A stretch of DNA of 64,000 bases from Triplophysa rosa (Eukaryota > Chordata > Actinopteri > Cypriniformes > Nemacheilidae). The notes under the pieces were generated by a model that saw nothing but the letters and a program-made list of their open reading frames with translations, ran no database searches and was not told where the DNA came from. This document shows positions 11,566-23,330 of this stretch, piece after piece. Numbering within the stretch: the stretch's first letter is position 1; each line of letters starts with the position of its first letter. The stretch is taken from contig NC_079898.1 in NCBI RefSeq assembly GCF_024868665.1, positions 4,970,096 to 5,034,095 on the forward strand, read 5' to 3'. Position numbers and translations under genes: made by a program.

Positions 11566-14500
11566 TTAGTCAACTTCCCATTTGTTAGGTTGAATGCAAA
11601 GTAAATTATTTACTCCATAAACGTTTTTCAAGTACACACAAGTTGTTTTGATTTCAGAGCACTTAATTAATTTGACATCACTTGAAATACAGCTCTCCTT
11701 AACTATCCCAGAGACAGTAGTTCCTGTTTGTCTGTCTTTAACCATGCTAAATTTTGCAGTGATAACTGGATCAATAAAGGTGTAGCCTGTGTCAAGCCCC
11801 ACATCAACAAACGACCGCACCATTGCCACTTCCCCATTTTCTGTAAGAACAGCATGGTTAATTCTTCGAGATAGTGTCGTGCTTGTTTTTGAGTGAAACC
11901 TGTTTCCATTAATTAACGCCCTTGCATAAAATGCACACTGATGAACATGAATGCCATGTTCGCTGAGAAGATATGCCTCTCTTGGTGTTGGTGGTCTTAC
12001 AATTGGTGAGCCCAGGAAGACTACATTTGTTTTAATCACACAGTTTTTGGCAAGTTTGTAACCATGTAGCATACATTCAACAAAGTCCTTTGCTGTAAAC
12101 ACTTGTCAGAAGTCTTGGAACACCCTGAAAAAGAAAAAACGCATTGACAATTTGCTCTGGAACTGCGTGGGTGCCATGAAAGAGCTTTTGCAGGTTGCCA
12201 TTGTGACTTTCAAAAATGAAAGCACTCTGGCACCATAGTGGACCCCAGTTTCTCACAGACTGTGCAGCATGTTCTAAAATGTGCACACTGAAGCTCACAT
12301 GACATTTCCCATACAGTTTCTCAAAACGGTTCACAAATGTTTTTAACAGATACTCAGCTATATGCCATGTGAAGAAATGTTATCTTTTAACAGACAGTAA
12401 GTATCTTGTACAAGCAACAGTAAGTGTTCAAGGAACTGGCAGGGTAGAATGCCACTTAGGCATGGAAGACAATAAAACTAAAGAAGATTCCTGTATTCTG
12501 AGGCCTTCCAGAACTTGCGTAACTTCATGGATCGTGGGGGTCTTGTAATATTGACTCTGGTGGCTTAATTTCAAGCAGTCGTTTATCAATGGCCATGACA
12601 TCTCTTCCAATATACCAGCTCTCTGCATGGTACTTTGTATCAAGCCATAGTGTTGTCAATTGGCGACATACACCCAGTAAAATCCCATGCATGTAGTCAT
12701 ATCCAAATAGTACAATATTAAAAAATGTTAAAAGCATTAAAAGCGATGGCCCTTTGACTCGCCGAGCACATGTGCCTGTTGTAACTGCTGTTCTTACATC
12801 ATCAAAATGCTGGATGTGGTGGGTACGTGTGTTTGAATCTCCACTTTCTGAACTGTATACCCTTGTGAATCCATTTCCCTTGGCAACAATTTCGCCCTTA
12901 TTATAACACCAGTTACATCCATGTTCCCCGTTAAATTGTTTTACATTCTGGACAGCGCAGCGTGCAACTGAGTCACACACATAGACTAAACACATGGATA
13001 TTCAAGCATTGTTCTTTGTGCACTGTCAGACCTTCCTGCTCTAGCAGAAGGCATTCATCGACAAAGGGCTGCATAAAAGCATTCATTTTGGGATTAGAAG
13101 CACCAAACCACAAACCAGCCAGCAGCACATGCCTGCTTCTCATATGTGGGGGAAGCTCATTGATTATGATTTGGATTGGCCAAATGTGAAAGGGAGATGA
13201 TTTAAAAATATGAACACCATCAATATTCCAAGTAAGTGAAAGGTTAAACTGGTCTGGATCATTCAAGGGATCTACAGATTTATACATGGCTCCATCAAAT
13301 ATATCTTGGACACTATCTGGGTTGCTTTTACCCCTGGTCCATTTGTAATCTAATGCTGCTCTAAATGTTGTATCTAACATCTTTTCTTCCAGTTGTTTTC
13401 TAATTGATACTTTCAGAAAAATGTTGCCTGATTTAACAAGTGAGTTCATATCCCCAAGTTCAGAACCACTTGAGGCACAACAATCTGGGACTTCATTACC
13501 AAGGTAATTTTGACATTTAGGGCAAATGCACATTATTTCAAAAGAGTTGCAATCAAATGTTTTGAGGAACTTATAAAGACTACTGGGTACTCCATTGGTT
13601 CCTTCTGGACAATGTAGTTTAATAAGGTCTAATAAATCACTAAGGGCAGATTTTGTTGTGGTGTGCCTAAGAGCATAACATAAAATTGACAGTAGAGATT
13701 CTTCATGACTAATCTTTGCACTGGGGTAGATCTTCTCTTTCACAGATTTTGGGTTCTCTCCACTGTCATCTTGTGCATCACCACCTGCTGCAGCATCCAT
13801 CTAGAATTGTGGAAAATAAAATGGTACCAGCTCTAATGATTTTATAAACATATATTTTATTCTTACACAAATACAGACATACATAAATAATTTTTATATC
13901 ATACAATACAGTTCATACTATGATAAATTAGATATAATTTTAAAAATGTTAATTGTTACCGTTAGTTAATGTATTAAATAACATGACCAAACAATAAACA
14001 ACATATTTATTAATCTTTTTAATGTTAGTTAATAAAAATATAGTTGTTCATTGTTTGTTCATGTTAGTTAAGCTTCATTTTAAAATTTTAATAATGTGTT
14101 TATAAATGTTAAAATGAACATAAAGATGAATAAATGCTATAGAAGTATTGTTCATTCTTAGTTCATGTTAACTAAAGTAGTTAACTAATGATCCTTATTG
14201 TAAGGTGTTACCATAAATGAGAGTAAATACTGTAGTATGAGCTATAATGAGTAAATTGCCACAATTCACTATTTAAATAACACACCCACTAACTACTTAT
14301 CAAAAACAAATTCTGAGCATTTTCTACATTGTTACACGTTTCGTGCAAAGATGACATGAAAGGAAAATTTTGTCACAGCAAATGAACTGCATGAGTATTG
14401 CAAATATATATAATGTGCAATCTTACTGTGGGGTCTTGTGGTGGAGTCATATGACAGTTTTGTAGTTCATAATGCTCACTGTCAGATTATTCATCCTAAA

Positions 14501-15573
14501 CACACAAATGCACAGATGTAAATCTCTATTTTGTACAGAAAAATAGCTCCTATTGTATCTTAATTCCTCTATATTAATAGTGTTAAACATAATGTAGTTT
14601 CTTTTTTTACCATGTAATGATCCGTTGCTGTGTCATTTGTGTTGTGTTGTGTCTCAGTTTCACTCGCAGATTCATCATCCTTAAAATCATATAACCATAT
14701 ATTGCTATAGATTAAAGATATCCCATGTTATGGTAAATTATGAGAACATTTAACTAGCAATGTTGTACCATAATATGTTGTGGTGATGTGCTGATGTTGC
14801 ATGGGTCACTGATTTCCTCTTCACTGTCAGATCTGCCATCCATCTGTTAACAATCAGACTCATGAATAAAAGCAAGACAAAATAAGACTAGATTATATTC
14901 AAACATATGAGGGACAGGTACATTTAACTAGCAATGTTGTACCATGGAACGATGAGGTGGTGTTTGCATGGGTAACTGATCTCCTCTTCACTGTCAGATC
15001 TGCCATCTGTCTGTTAACAAACCGAATCGTGAACAGCATTAAGCCAATGATAGCTCAGATTATATTTAAACAGTATAAGGGACAGGGAAATTAGTAGTCT
15101 ACCATGGAATCATGAGGTGGTATGTCAGTAACAGGGTAACTGATCTCCTCTTCAGAGTTGTCATCCTTATCATCAGAACAATAAAAACAAGTAAATACAC
15201 AGGTTAATCTTTTGATCATATAAGAACAAGATTAGTCAATGTGGTGACACTAACAGCTTTGACAATCAGGATGAAAGCATCATATAATAATATGTCATAA
15301 AATTGTGCATGACCTTTACCTACTTGAGACAATGGATGTTGTAGCTATGCTTTATAGTTTATTTTCCTAAAATCAAAATGGAAAGCATTAAATAGAAATT
15401 TGTGCCTCAGGAACACAATATAAAAACTTATTTATGGACTTTTACTTTAAAAAAGAAAACAAAAGGTGAACATACTTTTAACATGGCCACTCCATCTTCT
15501 CTTAGTAGCTGTTGGAACTGCTGTCTCTTTTTGTAGGTACAACTTGTACTCCATTGTCTAATGTCAGTAATCA
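11566..15573 (-). pseudogene. EnSpm/CACTA-like transposase, broken
   Basis: Pieces in order on the minus strand: an exon at 15476-15573 (ITDIRQWSTSCTYKKRQQF); five small acidic exons (14427-15165); a large exon starting near 13799 (ATGGATGCT after TTCTAG) with a C-x2-C segment (CICPKCQNYLGNE), then NIDGVHIFKSS, HIWPIQIIINELP and LLAGLWFGASNPKMNAF. It continues with CDSVARCAVQNVKQFNGEHGCNW (12525-12995), YDYMHGILLGVCRQLT, WYIGRD, then LYGKCHVSFSVHILEHAAQS, NWGPLWCQSAFIFESHNGNL (12077-12334) and a C-terminal exon at 11566-12096. The order is that of animal EnSpm-like (Tnp2-type) transposases. It is disrupted by a frameshift near 12975, another near 12530 and stop codons between about 12340 and 12470, so this copy cannot make a full protein. 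Confidence 0.8.
14427..15165 (-). repeat. Five tandem acidic mini-exons of the transposase gene
   Basis: Five exon-like blocks bounded by AG and GT lie at 15103-15165, 14943-15010, 14769-14843, 14611-14679 and 14427-14494 (63-75 bp each). The best copies encode variants of GRSDSEEEISYPC and end in ATG just before the donor (ATG|GTA); the others keep the acidic start (DDES, DESDSE). Flanking intron sequence (GGGACAGG...CTAGCAATGTTGTACCAT) is also duplicated, so whole exon-intron units were copied. One copy (14427-14494) has a TAA near its start. Confidence 0.65.
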
Positions 15574-15576
15574 CTG

Positions 15577-16295
15577 CAAGTAACAAATTAATAGCTATTA
15601 TGTAACTTTTTTCATAAATCAAATGTTACACTTACAAATCTTTTAACAATGTAATTCATATTCATCAACTTAAAAAATTATGTTCTATAATCATTAATTT
15701 TTAAAAGATTGATATTCGTGCAGACAAAATTGCATTTTCAAGCATTGCAGTTGTATCATTATGTGTCATAGACACAATCACATCTAATGTGTGAGGAATT
15801 GCATTTTTAACCCTTGTGCGCTGTTCATTATATTTCAGGAGCACAACTTAGGTTTGCCCAAAATCGGCCACAATGCAGAAATAAAAGAATAACAGACTAT
15901 AAAAATCACTCATTGTTACATATTTTGTCAAAACAAAAATTATCTACCATGCAGAAACAGACAGAAAAGCAATAAATGAGCCATTGAGTGATCATTTGCC
16001 ACCTAGTGGCTACATTTAGGTATAGGCCTAATTGTTCATTTTAAGTGTTTAAAATGACATGGCAGCAAATCCACTAAACTATGATTGTTCTGTAATTTAC
16101 ATTTTCTTTCCATTAATGAAATTAAGTGCTTATCTTATTTAAATCGATTTTTAAATAAATAAATAAATACAAATTTTATTTACAAAATTTTATTTACAAA
16201 ATAGGCTCATAATCCCCCCAAAAGCTAAACAAATGCAGAGTGAAAATAACAATAATATTATTATTAATAATAATAATTATTACTTTTAAAAAAAT
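15577..16295. other. Central divergent-promoter interval of the EnSpm-like element
   Basis: AT-rich DNA between the first visible transposase exon (minus) and the first visible exon of the BEN gene (plus). No coding sequence is recognised. It contains AT-simple stretches (16140-16290). By position it should carry the divergent promoters; no specific site is clear. Confidence 0.4.
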
Positions 16296-18510
16296 TAATG
16301 AGGGTGATGTCATTGATGTGAAATATGAAGATGAAAGCTCTCCAGCAACTGTTTTGAAGTTAAGCGGTAAACAGTTACAGTAATATTTCAGAACAATTTT
16401 TATATTTGTATGGATGCAATATGAATGTATTGCAAGGACATTTTATTTATTTATTTGTTTGTTTAGAAAATAAGGACAGGCTGCTGAAACGTCTTCAGCA
16501 GATAGAGTCAGAGAGAAAACAAAAAGTGGAGGCCAAACTTCCTGAAAATAGAACAATAAAAAGAAAGGAAATTTTTAGTCCAGAAAATAGTCCATCACCA
16601 AGTCCACAGAAGAAATGTAGAAAAGTAAAATCTTTTCCCTCGTAAATTATATCTAGAGAATGTTTTGTTAACAAATGTATTAAATTTTAATATTTTTTTT
16701 TGGTTGAAGAACCGCATAAAGACATGCTGTTGTTCAAGAAAATAGAAGAGAGAGCCAAAGAAAATCGTGAACTGGATGACCTTAGAAGAGAAGTCAAGGC
16801 CTTGAAAGCTGAAAATATGGAGCTGAAGGCGCAAAGGTAGTTACATACATTTTTCTTATATATAGATGAAAAACACTTCATTTTTGGTGTTAATTACAGA
16901 TGTCATGATTGTCATAATTTTTGTTTTTGTTGTTTCATATTTAGATATTATTAACAGATTTGAGGAGCTGTTGCCAAACATCAATATAAACAGACCTGTT
17001 GCATCAGCGTGTCCACCAGCTACATCTCCTAAAACTGTGCCTCATCCAACTGTACCTCAATCACATTCCCATGTAAGAACCTTATTTTTAGGTACCATGT
17101 GGATAGGTTATCCAAAAAGTGAGAATTGTGTTCCAATATGAATATGGATATTTGTTGCAGACTTTTTTTTCTTTCCAGTTTTTTGCTATTTATTTGACAA
17201 ATATTTCACAGGTTGAAATCCACAGAAAATTTAATATCACCAGAGAGACATTCCTGGCATGTGGCAGAGGAGGCACTTCATGGTCAGCCATGATCAAAGA
17301 TTTGTCAGTGGCTGTTTATGGGAGGAGCATGCTGACCACACATGGCCTGTCAGGAAAACTTGGTAATGCCAACAAGGGATCACAGGCCAAGCCACCTCTA
17401 GATCCAGTTAAAGTAGAACTTATTTTAGGTAAGATGATAACAAGTGTTATCTTTATTTATATATCAAGCATGTGACCCACAAAACCAAGTCATAAGGCTC
17501 ATTTTTTTTACATTGAGATTTATATGTCATCCGAAAGCTGAATAAAAAAGCTTTCCGTTGATGTATGGTTTGATGTGGTTTTGGATAGGACAATATTTGG
17601 CTGCGATATAACTATTCTAACACAGGGTGCAAAAAATATAAATATTAAGAAAATCGCCTTTAAAGTTGTGCAACTGGAGTCCTTAACAATGCTGCATCCA
17701 CTCACAACATTAAGTTTTGATATATTTAGGAAATTTACAAAATATCTTCATGGAACATGATCCTACTTAATATCCTAAAGATTTTTGACATAAAAGAAAA
17801 ATCGATCATTTTGATACAATGAGTTGTTGGGTATTGCTACAAAATATATATAACGTGCTACTTATGACTGGTCACATATATTAAAAAGTTTTTTTAATTG
17901 ATTCCTGAGTATCTCTTAGATCTGAATTTCTTTTGTTTTGACAGACACTGTTCAGAGTTGATTCCCGGAAACTCCACGGAAGTTTATAAGAGCTTCGTTC
18001 TGGGAAAAACTGAACGATGAACACAAAATTCTATTAAGGTATGCATTTTCACTGTAAATTCAATGTTACTATTGATATTTATATTCTGAATTTTAGTTTC
18101 AATAAAGTATTTGTTATTCATCTCACATTATTCATACATTTTGACTCACATTTGTAACTAAAATGCAATAAATACATGAATGTAGCCTTTTTTCGGTTCA
18201 GAGATAAGTTTTAGTTTAATTTGTTGTATGTTTATCTTATATTTTGCTCCTAGGCAAAAGAAGCAGCACACTTCACTTACACACATTTCAACATGTGAAT
18301 GAAAGTGAGAACAGACATATATTCACCATCACATTACAACTGAGCAAGTTAGTCAATTTATCTGGCTTACACTATACTGTAACCTTTTTGTAATATACTG
18401 TATATTTTCTCTCTTTTTACAGAATAGAAAGGTTGCAGTTTTTTGGCGTTCTATCAGCAGTGTCCTCTCGCTATGATCCACAGAAAGTGTTTGTGAAAAG
18501 TTTTGTCTAG
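16296..18510 (+). pseudogene. Element-encoded coiled-coil/BEN-domain gene
   Basis: Exon-like blocks: about 16296-16366 (EGDVIDVKYEDESSPATVLKL), 16467-16624 (ENKDRLLKRLQQIESERKQK then a basic PENRTIKRKE, SPSPSPQKKCRK stretch), 16710-16836 (LLFKKIEERAKENRELDDLR, a heptad-rich coiled coil), 16945-17072 (DIINRFEELLPN and a Pro/Ser linker), 17212-17428 (BEN domain: TWSAM-like GGTSWSAMIKDLSVAVYGRS, THGLSGKLGNANKGSQAKPPLD) and 17945-18040 (RKFIRASFWEKLNDEHKILL). The BEN domain binds DNA or chromatin in cellular proteins. The sixth block has a TGA near its start and block three needs a frame change from block two, so this copy is probably not intact. Location, orientation and repetition of EnSpm ends around it show it belongs to the transposon. 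Confidence 0.65.
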
Positions 18511-18639
18511 AGTGTTTTCCGCTTAATTTATCTTATCTGAGCTTTTATGTGAAAATCTCAAATAAACAATTAAATATGCCATTTCTGTGGTTCTTTCTCA
18601 TGGATATCTATTTGGGGAAGTCCCAACACCTTGGCTATA

Positions 18640-18830
18640 CTGTTAGGAGTCCTGTAGGACTCTTACTGGATTCTTGTAGGTTTTCTGTAGGATTCCTGTG
18701 ATTCCAGTAGGATACCTCCAGGAGTCCCACAGGAAAATGATCACGAAAATCCTGTGGGATCCTGCAGGAACCTGCAGGTATGGAGGTGTGCTGGTCCTGT
18801 AGGATTTTTGTAAGGGAGGTGCGCCTGTTC
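18640..18830. repeat. Right subterminal array of TCCTGCAGGA motifs
   Basis: Repeated GTAGGATTCCTG, TCCTGCAGGAACCTGCAGG and related boxes mirror the array at 7780-8030. Several are diverged to TCCTGTAGGA. The ORFs on both strands here come from the repetition and are not genes. Confidence 0.7.
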
Positions 18831-19758
18831 GGGATCGGACAGGACCACAATTTATACAGGGCGCCCACAATACCGGTGTCCCTGGTGCCGCTAAAATAAC
18901 TACTCTTATCAGGATGTCTGTCTGTTCCAGTTTAATCACAGACGTTGTGCTTGTATGTATTGATAAAGCAGGGCATCTTGAACTTGACCCTTCACAGCCG
19001 ACCACCCAGTTTATCAAACCACTGTGCCCTCACTCGTGGTGTTTTATTTATTTCCATTTTTATTTACAATAAACATCACTGAAGCATGATATGACACTTA
19101 TGTGTCTGTTTCTGATCATTTTCCTGCACATTTGATTATAAATGTTTTTTTTATTATTTAAACCTCAGTAGCTGGTTTAAAATTAATCCCCAACTGAGAA
19201 TTTAAATTAATCTAGATTTACTGCAAAATTAAAACCTGGATTAAATGATATTTTAAATATAAACCTGATTATTATTAAAGAAGGTTTACAGTTTGGTGCA
19301 ATGGAATTATTAAATAAACCTTGATTTAATCTAGATTTAAACCTTGTTGGTACAACCCACCCATAGAGTTTACAAATGTACAGTATGAAATCATGTATTC
19401 TGAAAGCCCAGGAGTAATATCATTCTAAATGCATGTATGACTGAGTAACACGGACATATTTCAAACTCCATGGTTTATTATTCTCTATCAGAATGGACAG
19501 AGCACATTAGACATAAATCCACACACAAGCACAGTACTGCCCTCTGGTGTATACTGTAAATTATTCCAGAACATGTATTTACATTCAGAAGGCTACAGAG
19601 GAGAAATGGCAATTAACTAAAGAATGAATGTATAAGATAGCTATTTCTTTATATTAAATATCTTATTAACACAAACTAAATAATCCTTGTGTGTGGATTT
19701 TCTTTTAATGTATTTTTGAAATACGGCCAAAAAACTTGTAATGTAACATGTACATGTT

Positions 19759-20434
19759 TGTTACGGCCCAGGCCATAACCAGCTTTAAGGCTCATTAAAT
19801 TAAACAATTAAATAAAGAAAACAGACCGAACATATAAAAAACCACAACACCTGATTAATTTAAAAACGCCTCCATTTTAATTTGAATCAACGAAATTCAA
19901 TTCCTCAACAAAAAAACAAAAACAAATTCACATCAATTCTTATAATCGAAGTCAAACGAATCAATAACAAGAAGAAAGAAAACCAAATGTTGCAGTCAAC
20001 GGATAGGGAAACTAAGAAAACAGAAACCCTAACTACACCTGTGCTCGGAGTAAGGTTCTTACCTGGCTTCCGAAAAAAGAATATCAACCCGGTGAGTCTT
20101 CCGGGCAACTGCTTCCCTTGCTCAGCTCTAACTAAATAAACAAAACGTGACCTAAAAATAAATACTTTACCCGCTGCTGCTAAGTTAAAAAGAAAGCGAA
20201 GTTATTACCGAAAATCCAAGCATAATAAAACAAAACAAAAATAATCCAAAGAGGCGCTGGGCGAGACCTCCGCGAGAACAACAGGAATGGAGAACCGAGA
20301 GCCGAGAGAGACGCCATTGCTGCGTCAAAGCCTTTTTATATCCTCCCCGATGACGTCACCTAATTATCGCGTAGTAGGACTTTCCACAGCTCCTCCTATG
20401 GACTCAAAAATACACACGTCACATTTTCGTAACA
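19759..20434 (-). mobile_element. Solo LTR, 676 bp, perfect 5-bp target duplication
   Basis: Starts TGTTACGG and ends CGTAACA with TG...CA borders; flanked by ATGTT on both sides (19754-19758 and 20435-20439). On the minus strand it has a CRE palindrome TGACGTCA (20351-20358) followed closely by a TATA box GGATATAAAAAGG (20331-20343), the layout of an LTR promoter. No internal retroelement domain remains. Confidence 0.85.
20331..20358 (-). promoter_or_regulatory. LTR promoter: CRE palindrome plus TATA box
   Basis: TGACGTCA at 20351-20358 and GGATATAAAAAGG at 20331-20343, both inside the solo LTR and in promoter order on the minus strand. Activity is inference; transcription would run leftward, away from otor. 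Confidence 0.5.
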
Positions 20435-20439
20435 ATGTT

Positions 20440-20840
20440 CATAAACATGTAATTTTACAGGGAAACCCGTTATTTTACAGTTTATTTCTGGTGTACCAGC
20501 TTTCTGGCGTCCCAGCGGATAATCCCGGCTATTTTATACCATGGTCATTTGCCAAGTTAAAACTGTTATTGATGTTTACAATGTAATTTTAGATCAAACA
20601 GGTGAAAATGACAGTAATTTTCATCAGATAATTTTAAATGTAATCAAATCACACATGTGCATTAAAGGAATTTAATGCACACCTTCCAGCCAATCAGAAT
20701 CCAGTGTTCAAACAGACCATGGTATAAATATCCTTATATCCTGTAATGTTTCAGGGAAAAAACTATTATTTTACGGTATATTTCTGTCAATCCAGCTGAC
20801 AGAAAATCTTTATTTTTTTCAGATTTTTTTTACAGTGTAA
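20440..20840. repeat. TTTACAG/ATTTTACGG repeat block
   Basis: Contains ATTTTACAGGGAAACCCG, ATTATTTTACGGTATATTTC and a right border TTTTTTTTACAGTGTAAACT. The same phrase family occurs at 7080-7260. Probably an interspersed DNA element; the borders cannot be set with certainty. Confidence 0.4.
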
Positions 20841-21041
20841 ACTAAAGTAAGCTTTACATAAATTTGGGTCCACTTGACCTGCAAACGTTGGCTGAATACC
20901 GTGAACACCAAGAATTAAACATAAAATAGCATTGGCATTTTTATATCAGTCTGAGACAGAAGAAAGTATATAATACAATTCAGATGAGGAATAACAAATG
21001 CATGATGACATATTCACTAAATAAAGCAAAGGTTGTTGTCT

Positions 21042-22034
21042 TTAAACGCAGAGGAAGTCAATGTCCTAGAAACACAGAGAAAAGAAAAATGAATGCATTT
21101 TCAGGACATATGAAAAACTTTTTTGGACACAGCACTTACTGTAGTTGGGATCTCAACAGTTTTTTTCTGAAATATGTGTGTCTCATTTACATAGTTACTG
21201 GGAAAATATCCAATGACCCCCATCTGGTCAACATAATGATCACCATAAACCTACAAGAGAAACGTTGACATGATTTCTGTGTTTCTTATCGTTCAACTGA
21301 GAAACCAATCTTAACTTTCTGATTATTGGTTTAAAGAAAAATACTTTTTGCAGTCACTTACACTTCCAGACCAGAAGACTCCAGCTCCCTCTACAGGTTT
21401 GAGTTTAGAGTACACATAGATCAGATGGCCTCTTCTCAGGTTTATGTGTCTGCAGTCTGAAGCGATGTAGTCATCAAGAGCTTTGGCCATTGAAATCACA
21501 TCTAAATGACACATACAGTATGACCATATTGTCATAAATAAGCATTTAGACAAAGTTATAAAAAAAAAACATTTGTTTAAAATAACCAAACAATCACAAA
21601 TATGAAAAGCTTTTTGTCACGTTTTATTTAGATATAGGCCTATCTAATCTGAGAAATCTGATTTAAGAATTTAATTTTAAGGTGTTTAAAACCAGTGTGA
21701 TAAAACTCACTAATTGAATTTAAAATCTTTGTCATGTTATCAACAACTATAGCCTCATTCATAATGTGACAGCTATCTCACAAATATTCTATTTACTATG
21801 ACCACAATGCTGCCTCGTAGTTTAGTATTATGTATAAATTCATTCCTTTTGCATATTTAATATTATGCCTAAAAATAAATACAGAAACATCAATCATAGA
21901 GTAAACTCACATGAACAATCCTTGTCTGCACAAATCTTTTTGTTTGCCAGTTTCTCCATGAAAACAGCATTTGCCGTTTGACATAAACATACAAAACAGA
22001 TCAAAAAGAAAAACAAGCCACTTGATTTGTCCAT
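21042..22034 (-). CDS. otor: Otoraplin (MIA/OTOR family secreted SH3 protein)
   Basis: Four exons join in frame: 21911-22034, 21362-21501, 21140-21250 and 21042-21065, giving 132 aa (human otoraplin 128). The start codon is followed by a hydrophobic signal peptide (SSGLFFFLICFVCLCQTANA). The mature part has the MIA-type SH3 fold: EKLANKKICADKDCS, ALDDYIASDCRHINL, GHLIYVYSKLKP, GVFWSGS, then GVIGYFPSNYV and the family ending PTTDIDFLC. The four cysteines of the two MIA-family disulfides are present (C-x4-C early, DCR, and the C next to the end). The ending DIDFLC and IYVYSKL favour otoraplin over MIA. The human protein is secreted in the cochlea and eye; the same role in fish is inference. Complete and undamaged. 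Confidence 0.9.
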
Positions 22035-22608
22035 TTTTGACTGATAGTGAAGGAGAAATCACTTCTTACTTCTACATTCCCCAGTGTGCTCTTCTACTGA
22101 GAGGAATCAGTCCAGCTGCACATTCCAACCTCAGGGAAAATCTAGTTCTTTTTGGCTTTTTGACTCGGTTTCCTGGATAACACTTGCCAGTGAAATACTC
22201 TCTCTATATGACTGATTAAAGTCAAAGTCTAGTTTTGTTTGGTTTGTCATAAATGTTAAAACCTCTTGGTAAAACATCGATTATGATTTAATTATTTATG
22301 ACTATTTACAATTTAACAAACAAGCAGTTATTATTAATTATTAACCATGATATCATGTAATAATAATTGTTAATGTCCTAGAGTTAACATCTTACAATTA
22401 TTTCCGCTCATAGTTTGTATCAAACAGATGCATTTCATGCGTTTTTTACAAGTAAAGCAGATAAATATATCCAGACATTTTTTATTATAAAAAAATTATT
22501 GTTATATTTTATTTATTTTCTTATTTATTTTATATTGCAATGCTTTGTACATGTCAATGATGTAAATATAATCTGTTACAATACAGTTGAAATGCTTCAA
22601 AAGCTTCC
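22035..22608. other. otor upstream region
   Basis: AT-rich; contains the 5' flank of otor. No clear TATA box or conserved site is recognised, and no other gene is seen. Confidence 0.4.
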
Positions 22609-22694
22609 GACGCACACACACACACACGCACAGCACACGCACACGCACACACACACACGCACACGCACACACACACACACACGCACACACACAC

Positions 22695-22755
<61 letters not shown>
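22609..22755. repeat. (CA)n microsatellite with CG interruptions
   Basis: Long CACACA run, broken in the left half by CACGCA variants and pure over the last 55 bp. The long histidine/threonine and cysteine/valine ORFs on both strands come from this repeat. Confidence 0.95.
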
Positions 22756-22757
<2 letters not shown>

Positions 22758-23330
22758 CTTTGGTTGACTATCCAGTCCATAGGCGTAATGTTTTTATACT
22801 GTACAAACTGTATATTCTATCCCCTATCCCTAACCCTATCCCTAAACCTAAAGATCATAGAACACTTTTTGCATTTTTAGATTTGTAAAAAATATTGTTC
22901 TGTACAATTTATTAGCTTTTGTGCCCATGAGGACCTCAATTTTGGTCCCCACGGTGACACGAGTCCCCATGTGTTGGTGTGTATTCAGGTTTAGGTCCCC
23001 ACCGGGATATACAAACATGAACACACACACACACACACACACAGGCTTTGGTTGACTATCCCCGTGGGGACAGTCCATAGGCGTAATGTTTTTATACTGT
23101 ACAAACTGTATATTCTATCCCCTATCCCTAACCCTATCCCTAAACCTAAAGATCATAGAACACTTTTTGCATTTTTAGATTTGTAAAAAATATTGTTCTG
23201 TACAATTTATTAGCTTTTGTGCCCATGAGGACCTCAATTTTGGTCCCCACGGTGACACGAGTCCCCATGTGTTGGTGTGTATTCAGGTTTAGGTCCCCAC
23301 CGGGATATACAAACATGAACACACACACAC
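22756..23330. repeat. Direct duplication of about 285 bp GTCCCCAC-type repeat
   Basis: Unit one (22756-23042) and unit two (23043-about 23330) both run GGCTTTGGTTGACTATCC, CCCTATCCCTAACCC, TTTTGCATTTTTAGATTTG, GAGGACCTCAATTTTGG, GTCCCCACGGTGACACGAG and end in CACACA. They are almost identical; unit two has about 10 extra bases (CCCGTGGGGA) near its start. The CA tract on either side probably promoted the duplication by slippage or unequal exchange. Confidence 0.85.

Larger units (their letters stand above)
7603..19362. mobile_element. EnSpm/CACTA-like DNA transposon, 11.8 kb, with nested insertions
   Basis: The left end GGGTGGGTTGCTCCAACAAG and the reverse complement of the right end GGGTGGGTTGTACCAACAAG match in 18 of 20 positions and continue as GGATTAAA/GTTTAAA. 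The flanks are ATA (7600-7602) and ATA (19363-19365), a 3-bp target duplication as expected for EnSpm/CACTA elements. Inside come arrays of TCCTGCAGGAT at both subterminal zones, a broken transposase gene on the minus strand (11566-15573) and a coiled-coil/BEN gene on the plus strand (from about 16300). An hAT element of 2.9 kb sits at 8035-10935. The termini do not begin with the classic CACTA, so assignment rests on the transposase, the TSD size and the subterminal repeats. Confidence 0.8.

Noticed and set aside
18635..19017. Overlapping minus-strand ORFs near the right end of the EnSpm-like element
   Set aside because: Same cause as at the left end: the subterminal repeat array.
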